The notes below the pieces were generated by a model that saw nothing but the letters and a program-made list of their open reading frames with translations, had not been told where the DNA came from and did no database searches. A stretch of DNA of 64,000 bases from Whalleya microplaca (lineage: Eukaryota; Ascomycota; Sordariomycetes; Xylariales; Xylariaceae): positions 1-64,000 of the forward strand of contig MU385710.1 in NCBI GenBank assembly GCA_022497155.1, given 5' to 3'. This document shows, one piece after another, positions 21,387 through 34,000 of the stretch (within the stretch, counting starts at the first letter, position 1; each line of letters starts with the position of its first letter). Position numbers and translations under genes: made by a program.

Positions 21387-23703
21387 ATGGTGTGGAAAGG
21401 CCCTTCTCTCTCCATCCCCAAAAACCATAGCACCCTCGAATCCTCTTTGACGATGCTCTCGCCACGGAGATTACCACGGCTGTACACGATGGTGCCTAGC
21501 TCGCCCATAGAACAGAAGACCTTCTCACCTCGCCGCATACGGCGGGTTTTGTTTCTCGTCTGCCTCGTGGTCGTAACCTGGGCCCTCATCGACAAGAAGT
21601 GGAATCCGGTCGACCTCGCCAGCCGGAACTACGCCGGCTTTCAGCTGATTCGGCCCGTAGGGTTCGACGTCAGACTAAGTAGAAAGCAGTCATCGCAATG
21701 GGTCGGAGGCGGCGCTGTCATGGCGGCGCAGAGTAAGGAGAAACAGCGTCAGCGGCCTGAACATAAGGAAGACTCGGCGAGAAAGGGGGAAAGCTCCCTT
21801 TATCACGCAATCCCGGACGTGATCCGGATATCATTCGAGGAGGCCGTGCGGGACGTGAAGTTAGACGGGTAAGCTAAATTCGGAGTTAAATTTTCCCTCC
21901 CTTTATTCAAATACACGGACAAGCACCTGGGTAGTTCCCGTTTCGGGTACAATCGGAAGCTTGGGGCATCTGAGACAAATCCCGGGACTTTTGATCATCA
22001 CGCAAACTACCCAAAACCAAAAACATGCTGACGCCACCACCTACCGCAGTTGGGAGGACGACTGGTTCTCCTCCGGCCACTTCGACGCCAAGGAGAGCCC
22101 GCTTACGGAGCCCAAGATTGACTTCGTATACAACTGGGTGAACGGCTCAGACGCGGCCTTCAAGACGACGCGGCACGAGTACGAAGTCTCGTCGCCGCTC
22201 AACGACCGCGAGGGGCGGTGGATCGCGCAGCACAGCATCAACCGCTACCGGGACTGGGACGAGCTGCGGTACTCGCTGCGCAGCCTGGACATGTACGCCA
22301 AGGGCTTCATCAGCCAGGTGCAGCTGCTGGTGAACTCGGTCGGGGACGGCGCGTACCGGCTCGACGGGCGCGGGATGCGCGCGCAGCGGCCGACCTGGCT
22401 GCGCGACGACGAGGGCGCGCGCGACCACGTGCAGATCCTGGCGCAGGAGGCCTTCTTCGGCGACGCGGAGCGCGCGTGCCTGCCGACGTTCAACTCGCTG
22501 TCGATCGAGTCGCAGGTGTTCAACACGCCGTCGTCGACGGACCAGCTGGTGGCGCTGTCGGACGACATGTTCCTGGGGGCGGCGCACGCGGCGTCGGACT
22601 TCTACTCGCCCCTGTTCGGGCCCGCCCTGGGCTTCAAGCCCGACCACTACAACGTCAAGCACCTGGGCGGCCGCGACTCCGTGCCCTCCTTCGGCGAGAA
22701 GCCCTTCGTCTACTACACGTCATACCTGCTGAACCACCGCTTCGGCGAGCGCAACCGCCACGTGCAGGCGCATTTTGGGCACTCGGTGTCGCGCGCCGTC
22801 ATGCGCGAGGCCATGGCGTCGTTCCCGCAGCCCGCGGCCCGCGGCGCCTGCGAGCGGTTCCGCGGCGAGTCGCGCTTCCAGATCTACCCGTGGTACGCGA
22901 GCTTTCACTACATGATCGAGCGGTTCCGGGAGGCGCTGCTGTGGTCGTTCGTGATGTCGCGGTCGGACGCGAACGGCGACGGATACCTGGACTGGACGGA
23001 GCGGCAACACCTGCTAGAGGCGGTGGAGCCCGGGTGGCGGCAGCTTGCATCGAAAGACGAGTCGAAGCCGGCGCCTTCGAGTCCGGTCCGAGAACGGATG
23101 TATTACAAGCTCCCGCAAATCCTGCAGAAGGCCGGGTTGCAGCCGCCGAAGGTCAACGTGAACATCCAGTGGACGTCACTGGACGGGCCAGCGACGATCC
23201 GCAACATCAAGTGCAACGACTTCAGCGTCGACAAGTGCTTCGGGGACTCGTTCGACTCACCGCTGTCGGACAACGCGTCACCGAACCCAGACTTTGCCGC
23301 CTCCAACCTCTTCTCGCGGTTGTCGTACCAGCATCCGCAATGCGGCGACTGCCTCCTGAAATTTCTCCTGGCGGACCAGCCGCGGGGTCTAGAACCTTTA
23401 CTCCCACCCAAGTCAACAAAACGTCACGATCGAGAGGTAATAATCAAGGCGCTGAAGAAGTACCAGCACACTATTATCGACACCGACGCTATGAAGTTCG
23501 TCATGGTAAAGGATGCCGAACAAGCCGAGACTGAGCTGCTGGAGCGGACCATTCAAAAGGGGAAGAGTTATGGGCAGTGGTGTCTGAACGATGATGTTAT
23601 GACAGAGAGCGAAGACGAAGTCGGCAAGGTCCGCGATGTTATAAGCCAAGTATTCGAGAGCCTGTGGCCCGACAAAGGACGATGGGAGAAGGAAGATTTA
23701 TGA
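21387..23703 (+). CDS. Stealth-type sugar-phosphate transferase
   Basis: Two exons, 21387-21868 and 22050-23703, joined across a 181-nt intron (GTAAGC donor, GCTGACG branch, CGCAG acceptor). They total 711 aa. I start at CAAAATGG (21387). One membrane span lies at about residues 53-68 (VLFLVCLVVVTWALI), so a type II Golgi-type protein is likely. Stealth conserved regions follow: IDFVYNWVNGSD (184-195), NRYRDWDELRYSLRSL, and LVALSDDMFLG. A textbook EF-hand loop, DANGDGYLDWTE, is at about 467-478. The family includes GlcNAc-1-phosphotransferase (GNPTAB) and capsule polymerases that make sugar-phosphodiester links. Fungal members are poorly studied; a role in cell-wall or secreted phosphoglycans is inference. 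The 5' exon region is AT-balanced, the rest very GC-rich. Confidence 0.88.
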
Positions 23704-24113
23704 TCACTGATGTGATTATTATGTTCTTTGTTATATAGTTTTGCTTTTGTGATACCACATAGACTTGATTCTTGTCAATTCGAGGCGAATATAATTCCGA
23801 AAAGGATAATGCTCTGTTCAAAGTGGCATGATAGGTTTAAATTGGACGCGTACATAGTAATACGCCTCGCACACCGATCAATAAATGTGAAGGATCACAC
23901 TAAGATATTTCGATGTACATGGTTTAATCTTACATTCTAGCTAGTGCAGAGCCCGTATCCAGCTCAGGTAAAGCTCAAATGATAGTAGATCCCACATGTT
24001 CCCTCAAAATCATTCGGGGAGGTAGTAGAGTTTTGTGATATCACAGCAATCGATCATTGGTTCCTCCGACTTATCATCTTGTATACAGCACGAGAATTCT
24101 TCTTGAGCCAAAT
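23704..24113. other. Convergent 3' intergenic
   Basis: AT-rich 410 bp between two convergent genes, presumably both 3' untranslated regions. Nothing else seen. Confidence 0.6.
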
Positions 24114-26699
24114 TCAGGCAAGCTCAAACATATCACCAGTCCATCCAAAGGCTCTGTTCAGTCTTCGGCCGTATCTCTTCGCCATAATGTACGGCAGGTG
24201 AGGGACAGGGTGCGGTTCATGGAATTGAATGCTGCGATGCATTGTTTCATCTGTAGGTTGGAAATGCCACACAGAACCAAAGAGTTTCTCGTTGGCAAAG
24301 CCCATCGATGCCATAGCAAAGAGGAAGTCTTTCCACTGAGAACTATGTTAGTGATAGGGTAATACTTTTGGTCGGGACGATAGCTTTCTACTTACCGGGA
24401 TTTCTCCTTGTGGGGCATCTCTAGAATTATCATAGAACAATGTCTTAAATACCTTGAGGGCCCGGTTGCTAACCTTGAATATGCATGTTGATGTCTCCGT
24501 GGAGCTCGTGTCTGTTTCCTGGTTGACAGCTTCACAAGGTTCGTTGCTAGTGCCCCGAGTCTTGACCTTCATACGACTGGGATGAGAAATTTCTGAGCGC
24601 AGATTGCAAACATGAGTCGCTCCTGGCACTACAAAGCTCGATTCGACTTGGTTTTCTACAACGCGTCTCGGGACATGCTTTGGCTCGGTCCATGCTTCAG
24701 TCCTTCGTAAGCCTGACTGAGAAAGCACGTCGGCCAACAGAGGGGACATGATTTGCTTCTTCTTCAGACTGCTCCTTAGGTCTTGCCAAAAATAATCAAG
24801 TCGCTTTTCAGCCATAATCATCATGTCTGTATTTGGTTTGGTACGTGGCCTGTCGCTGGGATACCGCATTTGGCAGGAGATTGGCTTCCCGAATGACGAC
24901 AGGCCATGGGACCATGCGCAATCCTGTAGACTGGCTAGGGTTGGATATCGCTTCAGCTCATCGCCCTCGAGGGCGTCTACCTTCTCTCTAATGAGCTTTC
25001 TGTTATACGATTCCGATACAAGGTATAGCCTGAGTTGCTCAGCACAGTCGGCGAAGAGATAGACGTCTGCCAGATGGCTTGACGCCCAAGGCGAAAAGAG
25101 CTTCTTGGCCTCCGGCTCTTTCTTCAGGAACAGTTCGAGTTCATCTAGGAACACTTTTCGTCCGAGGTCCAGGCGACCGAACTTATTTCTAGCATATAGA
25201 TAGTCGTGGATGAACTGCAGTTTGTGAAGAACAGTCCCCTGTTGAATTGGTCTGCGATACCTCAACGCAAAGTCCTCAGGGTTCCCTAGTATGCCGTCTA
25301 CCCGATATTGCGTGGGGCGCATGATTGGCGAACTGTAAAAGCCGTCCCAGGTTCTCTGCATGAAATACTTCATGAAACAGTCGATGTCCATGTCCAGTGC
25401 TACGAAGGCGTCCAAGGTATCATCTTCAAGGCAATTCTCACAATGGTATTGAGCCTCCCGAGCCACGAGAGACCTGAACTTGGAAACCTTCCGGAGTAGA
25501 GTGTCCCAGACCTCTATTGTTTCGAGCGCCTCGCCGACACAGTAGTGGATTGTATGATCCCACATATGATCCTCCCCATATGACAGTTCTCGATGAGAGC
25601 CTCCGTGCTCGTCAGGCACGCAATAGTGACGATGCTCTTTCCAGTCCAACAAGACCTCAGCGAAGTAGCCGGGGTCTTCTCTCATTGACCAAACATGATC
25701 CTTCGCAGCTGCAAGTCTAGCAGCGACGACTGTCTCGAGACGAGTGAAATGGATGTCAGCCGGAAGCCTATACGGAGCTTCAAGGATGTCCACGGACAGA
25801 ACATCCATCAAGTTTGCCTGATCAGCCGCTGATGGAAGAGGAGGCTCAGGAGAAATAGGGAACTTGTCGGAAATTAAATCATTGACGGGGAGATCATGTA
25901 AGATGGCCTTGCAGCATCGGACAAGGAACTGGTATAACCAGTCCTGAATGTGCAACAAGTGAAGGCCGAGTCCCACAGGAACTCCCTCGGAACACTGCTT
26001 AGGAGTCAAACAGCTACCCTCGCTGTGCTGACACTGGAATACCTCGCCGTATGTCTCGGGTGTCTTGCAATCGACTAACTGCATCAGTGAGCTCACATCA
26101 TTTGTCCAGTAATCAGGAACGGCTAGTGATGCCGCTAGTCCAATCCTGCAAGCATCAAAGTCTGCATTGATGAATGCATCAGGGTAGTTCCGTGCTCGGG
26201 AGTTGAGCATGAGCAGGAGGGACTCCGGTTTAGATAGATCTTCGAGGTTAAGGTGCGGCCAGAGACAGGCAATCCGTCTTGCGTCACTGCTAGCAAACCT
26301 ATCGTCGCCTCTAATGCCCTTCATGAAATGATAGAAATCAGCCCGATGACAGTGTGTGATTTCCGGCCAGATATTTGTCAACAAGCTTCGTCGCTTGTTT
26401 GAGGATTTCTTTATCCAGCGGCGCTGTATAATAGCTTCGTGGCGCTGAATGACGTGGTTAAGGAAGTTCCAATTATCGAAGATTCCTTGTGAGTGCTCTG
26501 CGCTCTTCTTCTGAGCAACCACCGGCGATATTATATTAAGAATGCCGTCAGGTCTACCAATCTTCTCGGCAATAATGTTCTTGATGTCTGAGGTAGCAAG
26601 CCCGTTATATGATGCCCACATGTGGATGCTGCGGATTCCTAGCTGGGCCGAGGCCGTTACCATACCGGATGGCGGCTCTGGCTTTGTGAGGCTAGGCAT
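24114..26699 (-). CDS. Large conserved fungal protein, unknown function
   Basis: Two exons, 26699-24396 and 24335-24114, with a 60-nt intron (GTAAGT donor, CACTAAC branch, CTCAG acceptor). They total 841 aa. The short second exon encodes a strongly patterned C-terminus (WKDFLFAMASMGF... RSIQFHEPHP... RRLNRAFGWTGDMF), which I recognise as a block shared by a large family of uncharacterised ascomycete proteins. This supports the splice. The protein is soluble and rich in Trp, His and Cys, with an ENC..D motif, and lacks a signal peptide. The N-terminal half is helical in character. No enzymatic motif is obvious and I do not assign a function. The stop at 24114 is 410 bp from the convergent Stealth gene. 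Confidence 0.8.
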
Positions 26700-27502
26700 G
26701 ATTGGATGAAGATGATTGAAGTAAGCGATCAGTTGAGATTCGAAGCGTGTTAGGTGGAATTGACAGTACTATCGGGAGGAAGAATACATATATGTATCGA
26801 CGCGGCAATTCACACAGGACGAACACAGAATAATGATATGAATGTGCCCAGTTTGGATTGTATATGGGAAAGAAAAGGGGAAACGGATAAAGTTGGGCAG
26901 GACAGGTTACCTGTGCTGCCTAGAATGGCGACTGAAACTGAAGGGCTTTGCCCCCGCCCATAGTTGACCATCCTCTCCATGGAAGGAGCTCACCACCAAA
27001 GGCCTCATTCGCAAGATGAAGGAAGGCTCTGCCCTGTGCTATGTTGCGTGGCACTCGCCTCTTGAAATCTTCGCATGTACCCTACCTAGGTACCTACCTT
27101 AGGTAGCTACTTCCTATTCGTATGGATTATATACGCAACCTAAGGTATGTGGGCAGACATGTATAGGTGTAGACCCAGGTGAACACGAAACCTAGGAGGC
27201 ATGGATTGAACCAGCGGTACCTAGGTAGTCCGGTATCTCCTCGCTTGAAGACCACTGTATATATGTGGTCCCCGTCAATTCTTGACACCTCCGTAAAACA
27301 CATAATACAAAGTGGTAGAAGAGCAAGGCACTCAGTATCTGAGAGTTCAACCCGTGCATACAAAGCAACAACTACTGTTTAAGAGTTGGCTAAGCACCAT
27401 ACTCGCAATATTAAGATTATATAAGTACATATCACACGTAGGATATACAGCTGTGAATCATACACAGACATCACTGGTCATGAGCACGGCATCCGCCCCT
27501 AT
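26700..27502. other. Intergenic with CCTACCTAGGTA repeats
   Basis: Upstream of the large unknown gene and 3' of FEX. A run of CCTACCTAGGTA-like words and their complements lies at about 27079-27112 and echoes near 27218-27230. Similar words occur near 34505-34520. The function of these words is unknown. No gene seen. Confidence 0.5.
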
Positions 27503-29107
27503 TCAATGCAAGCACTGCAACGCCGCAAACCCCTGCGTCCACCTCAACCCGCCCATAACGGCAACCAAGCAAGCCAGCCCCGCGAGCACGCTAGCGCAGC
27601 CATAGAAATACGCGTGCCGCCTCCGCAGCGCCGCCAGCTCGCCGACCCACGTCGACACGGTGGTCAGGCAGCCGCAGAAGCCGTCCTCGACGCCCTGCAG
27701 CACCTGGCAGCCCACCACACCACCCTCGGGCACGTGCGCGAGATCCCACGCCATGCCCAGCACGCCCGTGCCGAGGACGTTGACGGCGAAGGTGCCGAGC
27801 GGGAAGGCGGCCAGGCGCCCGTTGAGCCGCAGCGACGCGTAGAAGCGGGCGAGGCAGCCGAGGGGCGCGAACGCGAGCGCGAAGGTCGCGCGCCCGCGCC
27901 ACGTCTCCGCGGACCCCGGGTGCGCGAACCGGTCCGGCGGGAGCGCGCACAGCAGGACGGCGCCGAGCCAGCTGCCCCAGGCGAGGAGGACGGCGAGGCG
28001 GTCGAGGAGCTTGCGCGTCAGGAGGTACGGGAACGAGGGCATGATGGGCTCCAGAGCGATGGCGAGGTGGGCGCCGAGCTGGAGGCCGCCGAGGGAGAGG
28101 GCCACGGTCGTGATGATGACGGCGAGGAGGGCCATGAATGAGTACCCGCCGTTCCGGGGCGTGGTGGTGGAGCTTACATCCGGCACTGTCAGGTCGTTCG
28201 ACAGGGCCAGGAAGACGTCGCGGATGAAAGAAGAGAAGGACGTGAAGGAGCCGCAGAAGCCGGTCGCCAGGCCGATGTAGAGAGGGATGGTCTTCTTGGT
28301 GGCCAAATGGGCCTTCTTTGCCGCGACCAGGTCGACGGCTACGGGGCTTTCTGGAGCAGAGGCGCCCGCTTCCTCGTCGGAGTCCCTCTTCTTCCCCCTG
28401 AGAATCTGCTGCTCGTAGGTCGGCGTGCCCCACTCGTAGCGGAAGAGCATGCGGTCTTCGGCTAGGAAGCCGAAGACGAGACTACCGGCGAAGTTGGGCC
28501 ACACGGAGCTGAAAGCCACGGGGGCGCCGGGATAGTAGGTCAGTGCTTGAAGACCGAGTCGCGCGAGCGTACCAAAAAATGCAAATAGAATTAGATATGA
28601 GATAGTATATATCTCGGTTGCCAACTTCGACACCTTTACCTGGCCATTTTCCGGCGCTTGTTTCTCGGTCACCGTGCCACCCTTTTGACTGAGCACGCCC
28701 TGTTGCTGAGCATCTCGTTCGTCCCTATACACATGCTCATGCGCTCTCTCTTCTTCGAGTGAGTCGTACGGCTGTATGACACGGTCATGTCTGCTCTGAA
28801 CGGGAGATATTTCCATCAACTCAGGCACGTTCACGTAGGAATCCGGAACGTCATAATCAACGGTGGACCTAGACAAGCGTCTGGGCCGGGTCGGCGACGC
28901 CTGAACCGAGGAGGCCTGCTGTCGCTCATTACCGACATCTGCAGGTTCCGTTGACGAGACATTTTGAATAGCCTGAGAAGATCTTCCCTGAGTGGTCTGC
29001 TGAGCTGGGTTTGGATTAAGATCCTGCTCATGCTCATCATGAAGATTCCGATCCGAGCCTGAGGCGTTGTAAGGGGCCGAAGAGTCCGCTTGGCCCGCTG
29101 GGATCAT
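27503..29107 (-). CDS. FEX1: Fluoride export protein, two-domain CrcB/FEX
   Basis: A single exon of 534 aa. Residues 1 to about 155 are a polar, probably cytosolic tail rich in Ser, Gln and Asp. Two CrcB domains of four hydrophobic segments each follow (about 160-345 and 365-530). Each has the Gly-Asn helix (WPNFAGSLVFGF; GTFAVNVLGTGVLGM) and the Phe/Thr track (GFCGSFTSFSSF; GFCGCLTTVSTW). In the second track, Val replaces the phenylalanine found in the first. Family knowledge: fungal FEX proteins are constitutive plasma-membrane fluoride channels in which the two fused halves make one pore set. The long N-terminal tail exceeds that of the yeast protein. The DNA is strongly GC-biased in the second half. 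Confidence 0.92.
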   Translation of the reverse strand: MIPAGQADSSAPYNASGSDRNLHDEHEQDLNPNPAQQTTQGRSSQAIQNVSSTEPADVGNERQQASSVQASPTRPRRLSRSTVDYDVPDSYVNVPELMEISPVQSRHDRVIQPYDSLEEERAHEHVYRDERDAQQQGVLSQKGGTVTEKQAPENGQVKVSKLATEIYTISYLILFAFFGTLARLGLQALTYYPGAPVAFSSVWPNFAGSLVFGFLAEDRMLFRYEWGTPTYEQQILRGKKRDSDEEAGASAPESPVAVDLVAAKKAHLATKKTIPLYIGLATGFCGSFTSFSSFIRDVFLALSNDLTVPDVSSTTTPRNGGYSFMALLAVIITTVALSLGGLQLGAHLAIALEPIMPSFPYLLTRKLLDRLAVLLAWGSWLGAVLLCALPPDRFAHPGSAETWRGRATFALAFAPLGCLARFYASLRLNGRLAAFPLGTFAVNVLGTGVLGMAWDLAHVPEGGVVGCQVLQGVEDGFCGCLTTVSTWVGELAALRRRHAYFYGCASVLAGLACLVAVMGGLRWTQGFAALQCLH

Positions 29108-29847
29108 GGCGTAACATGCGAAATTCGGACCACCCGGCTTCTAGGAATAGACGCCGGGTGTGATAGGAGAATAGCTGAAGCAATCCTTCAAGATATGTGA
29201 CTTGTAAAATCCACTTTTCGAGGTAACTACCTCATCGTCACCGCTGAAATCCAAGTCGGCCTATGCCTACGAAACCTGTCCCAGTACTAATTAATTATTG
29301 TTGACTCATTGGTCTCACTTAGACTAACAAGATGGTAAGTAAACACACCATTACGGATGATAGTCGCAACATTGAACCGTATGGAACGCTGTGGTTCAGG
29401 CTTAATCTTATCAATTTACGGTCCCCTTATCGCCCAACGGCTCATGCTACAGTGGGGTAGTAGGGACCGTGGCGCCCGAAAGCTGCCCCGCGACGGCATT
29501 TCGCTAGTGCTTGATAAGACATCCATCGCTGTCAATCGCTTATCGTCGTCACTTGCTGCTGCCAATGAGTGCATGCCGCATTTCCTAGGTACCGGTGTAC
29601 TTATCAACCACTTTGCGTGCCCACGCGGATGTAAGTAGGAGGTACACACCCGCAATTCCGATGTGAGACTTACACGTCTTCATGTACAAATGGCCAGATT
29701 CTCTTTGACCGACTTCCTCACCTCTCGTTTCCAAGTCAGTTATATATACCGTAGTTTGTTTCCCGTGTAAACTGCTGCTCACCGTCTCCTCTCCCTTGCC
29801 TTCGATAGGACTAGAACAAACACCCCAGAGCTATACATACTACCACG
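29108..29847. other. Divergent promoter, FEX and UPRT
   Basis: 740 bp between two divergent starts. A 93-codon plus-strand frame (29357-29638) begins with ATG but has no domain and is mirrored on the other strand. Nothing else seen. Confidence 0.5.
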
Positions 29848-30738
29848 ATGTCACTGCCCACCAACGTCCACGTCTCGACGCACCCGTGTCTGAGGGCTAA
29901 GCTGAGCCGTCTGCGATCCAAGGAGACACATGCCCGCGAGGTTAAGTCCCTGATCCACGAGATCTCGCTGATCGTGAGCTGCGAGGCGCTGGCCGAGGCG
30001 CTGACGGCTGTTGATGGGCCCAAGGTATGTACTTACCTATTCACTTGCCTACCCAACCTATCCCCTATATGTAGGAGAGTTATAATAGCTTGCTTACAAG
30101 ATCCTCACGCAGGGAGAGACGCCAATCGGCTTCGAATACACCACGACGACCCTCCAGCCGCACGCAATATCCATAGTGCCGATCCTGCGCTCCGGTCTGG
30201 GCATGGTTGAAGGTAAGTAGTGCACTTACATACCTACCTGCCTACCTCCCCTCTCTCTCTCCCTGCCCTTCCACCAACCAGACCAACCAGACCAAAGAGA
30301 AAAAACCTATCTGACCAAATCTCCCCAGCTATACAAACCCTCCTCCCCGAGCCCGTCGCCGTGCACCACCTAGGCCTGTACCGGGAGCCGACGACGCTCG
30401 AGCCGGTCGAATACTACAACAACCTGCCGCACCACCTGACGCACCCGTCCTCCTCCACCGAGCCCGCCTCGCGCCTCGCCATCGTCGTGGACCCCGTGAT
30501 CGCCACGGGCGGCACGTGCGCGGCGGCGATCCAGACGCTGCGCGAGTGGGGCGTCGGCCGCATCGTGGTCCTCAGCGTCGTGGCCGCGGCCGACGGCGTG
30601 CGCCGCGCCGCCGACGAGTGGCCCGAGGGCGTCGACATCTGGGTCGCGGGCGTCGACGCCGAGTTGACGCAGAGCGGTATGTTGAAGCCCGGCGTTGGGG
30701 ATGTGGGGGATCGGTTGTTTTTGACGATTGGGAAGTAG
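29848..30738 (+). CDS. FUR1: Uracil phosphoribosyltransferase
   Basis: Three exons: 29848-30024, 30113-30212 and 30329-30738, sum 687 nt, 228 aa. Introns have GTATGT/GCAG and GTAAGT/CCCCAG borders. The enzyme joins uracil to PRPP to give UMP in pyrimidine salvage. Visible family blocks are the N-terminal HPCLRAKLSRLRSKET, TPIGFEYTTTTLQPHAIS, PILRSGLGMVE, YREPTTLEPVEYYNNLP, the PRPP loop VVDPVIATGGT, and the uracil-binding end LKPGVGDVGDRLF. The length is as usual for fungal UPRT. The active loop is intact, so I expect a working enzyme that would also process 5-fluorouracil. It converges on LIG4 with 276 bp between the stops. Confidence 0.93.
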
Positions 30739-31014
30739 AGGCTGGTTGAGAAGAGAAGAGGTGGACAGAAAGAGAGAGAACTAGATGGGTAGAGAATTAG
30801 ATACCACTGCACTCATGGGTAGACTATTCAATAGATTTGTTGGAACACGATGTGTTGTATGGGGTGTGTATGTACACCTTCAGATTGTGTTCTATCCAGG
30901 AGCTTACCCAAGTTCGATTGCTCATGAAAAAGGGGCCCCCTTTGCTATAAACACGTTACACAAATATGCGTGTAACTATCAGAGTAGAATATCAGGTGAG
31001 GCCTAGCTAGCACT

Positions 31015-34000
31015 TCACAACGGCTCATATCTCTCCTCATCCACAACCGTGTTATTCCTCCAGCAGTCCTCTACCCACAACCCCGTAACGACCCTGGGAA
31101 CCGGGCTGCGCGCACTAATAACGGCGCGCACCTCCGCGGCCTTCTCCCTCTCTCCCGCATCATCACCACCCAACACCACGACCTGCGTAACCGACGGATC
31201 ATCCAAGTCCTCTATGACACGGCCCCCGCCATACCGGATCCAATTCCTCAGCTTGAGACTCCGCACCTCCGGGACATCATCCGCGGTAGCAAAACACACC
31301 CGCGCGCCCCTGAAGAGCTGACCCTTCGGCCCTCCCACATCGTGATCGTGCCCCGCGAGCTGGTCGAGGAACGCGTCCCGATCAAACGGCTCATCGCCAA
31401 ACAAGTGCTCCCGCTTCGGCATATCCTTGAGCAAGCGCCTCAACTCCGCCAGGTCCAGATCGCGGGCGTAGCTATCACCGTACAAATCAACATTCTCCTC
31501 CGCCTCGCGCGCCGTGCCCTCGGACGCGTGGAACAGGTGCGCGGGCTCGAAGGGCAGGAGGAAGTCGCCGCCCTGCGCGATGCAATCGAGGATCCACCGC
31601 GGGCGCACGATGTCGACGTCGCCACCACCACCACCATCCGCCGCGGCCGCGGCCTTGAGCAGGCTGGCCACCTTGACGACCTTGCGGTCCGCCACGAGCA
31701 GCATGCCGGAGTCGGGGCCGGCGGTGGCGCGCTGCGACACCCGCCCGCCGTGCTCCTTGATCAGCGCCTCGAGCTGCGCCTTGGACTTCTTGACGCCCGG
31801 CGCCGCGTAGTCCGTCAGCACGCAGAACTCGAGGCCGTCGAAGACCTTGGTTTTCGGACCTGCGTCACCAGCAGCAGCAGGCGTGTCGTACTCAGCGGTA
31901 GCGGTGGCGTCCTGGCCGGCGATGACGAGCTCGCGCTTGGCGCGCTTGACGGTGCGGCGGCGGCGCCCCTCCATCTTCATGGTCTTTTCCGTGTTCTGCT
32001 GCTCGGCGCGCGCGCGCATGTCCAGCATGCCCTGGAAGTCGAGGGCGGAGTCCCAGGCGCGGTCGAGGCGCAGGCCTTTGAAGCGCGGGAAGCGCAGCGT
32101 GATGCCCCGCGCGAACACGTCCGAGTCGCCGACGCTGGCCGCCTTCACCGACATGACGAGCGACTCGCTGGGGCGGATCCACAGGTCCGGGCGCAGCGCC
32201 TGCACCTTGTCGCCGCCCGCCAGCGCGATGTACCGGCTCGGCGGGTTCTTCGGGTCCCAGGCCTTCCACTTGCCCTCCGTGTGGTGGCGGATCTCCGCGT
32301 AGTCCTCGGCGCGGAAGCCGCCGCCGACCTTCGCGAAGCTGTAGCATTTCTCCGGGTTCGCGCCCGCCTTGATGTCGTTCTCCGTGACGCGCAGGCCCCC
32401 CAAGAAGGACGACAGCCTGCCGCCCCGGTGGCCGGACCCGAAGTAGCCGCCGATGATGATGACGTCGATCGTCTCGCCGAAGCCTTGCATGTACTCGGGC
32501 TTCACTTTGATCCAGTCGTCGTTGCGCTCGTTGAGTCTGTACATCGAGCGCGGGTTCTTGATGACAATGCCCTCGGACGCATCGGACACGATTTGGCGGA
32601 GCATGGGCTCGATTTCGTCCGCTGAGGTGGTTCTAGTGACTTTGTGCACCTCAAGCCGTTTTGGCACACCGAGCACAGCTTTCTCGAGGGCATTTCGTCG
32701 ATCCCGCAGCGTGTACTGTGTTAAGGGTTGGTCGTTCAGGTACAGTATGTCGAAGACACGGAATAGCGGTCGGGCCCCGTCATCCTTATACGGATTGCGT
32801 TGTTCTGACAATGCGGCTGTCTTGAGCGTTCCAAATTTCAGGATCTTGTCGAGCTCCGGATCCCACACGATCATCTCGCCGTCGAGGATGATATTCCGCA
32901 CGCCTGGGGCAAAAGCATTTTTTAGATGGCGCGTGAGAGCACCTTGATTTCCTTGGAGACTCTCGCCGTACAGGTAGGTGTAGTCTTTGGTCTTCCGCGA
33001 CCAGTAGCAGAAACGCTTGCCACCAGGAACGGAGTCGTCCTCCTGCATATGTAGTTGCATGCGCTCGCCGTCCAGCTTTTCTTCGATCCAAAACTCGTCT
33101 TCTCCTTCCTTCCGATTCGATGAGAGCAGTCTCTCGACCAGCTTCTCGAACGACTTGGTCATCTGGTATGCGCACAGCTGGGGCTGGAAGCATGACATTA
33201 TGGTAACACCCTTTTGACCGTCCGTGAGGCGTATATTAGGATCGGATAACTCCCAACACACCCGGCGAAGACTCGATGACACGCTGAAAAGGTCCTGGGC
33301 GTTAGGGTGCCACACTTCCAGGATGGTCTTCTCGGTAGCACCTATTCGCATCTGCTTTAGGATGATGCGAAGAAGCCATTTTAGTTCCTCGGCGTTCATT
33401 CGCTGGTAGAAAGTCTGGAATATAGGTAATTGCTCGTTCTCGCCGGAGGCGGCAGCCAGTTTGTCGAGCAGCTCGTTGACATCCGCGATATGCATCTCAC
33501 CCGGGTCGATCCTCATTGGTCGTTTGGACAAGACATCGAAACACCGTCCCACGAAATCACCGGCGGCACCAACGGCGGCGGTCTGAGCCGGCACTTTCCA
33601 ATGCAGGATATTGTAGGCATCTTCAGAGTGCCTGTCGATCTTCATCAGTTTCACCAGGAGTTTGGCAATGTTGCTCTCCTTGAGGCCGTACACGCCCCTT
33701 TCGCGATCTGAACTTGGCAGGATCAAGCGCAGGGCCGGGTAGAAGTCGTCGCCCACCTCGGCGCGCCACCTCGAGATGAAGCGCTCGATGACATTGCGGC
33801 GGTACTCCTGCGGACTGAGCTTACTAGGCCCGTGGGTGCCATGTCTGTGGCGCGCGGGTCCTCGGCCGGATGCCGGCTTCTTGATGTTCTCACTCAGGGG
33901 GTTGAAGAGACCTTTGTATAAGTCGGAGAACAGCAACGTCCTCCCGTGGTTTTCAGGTCGGAGAGGGTACCTTAATAGCAAGTTAGTTGATATGTAATAT

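Noticed and set aside
22147..23534. Long frames overlapping the Stealth gene on both strands
   Set aside because: High GC removes stops; only the Stealth frame carries conserved motifs.
27591..28433. 280-codon minus-strand frame within FEX
   Set aside because: Overlaps the FEX frame, is Pro/Arg/Ala-rich and has no domain; a product of GC-biased codon use.
31342..32625. 427-codon plus-strand frame opposite LIG4
   Set aside because: It is a shadow of the GC-rich BRCT and ligase coding region; Arg/Ala/Leu-rich with no domain, whereas the minus strand encodes clear ligase IV motifs.
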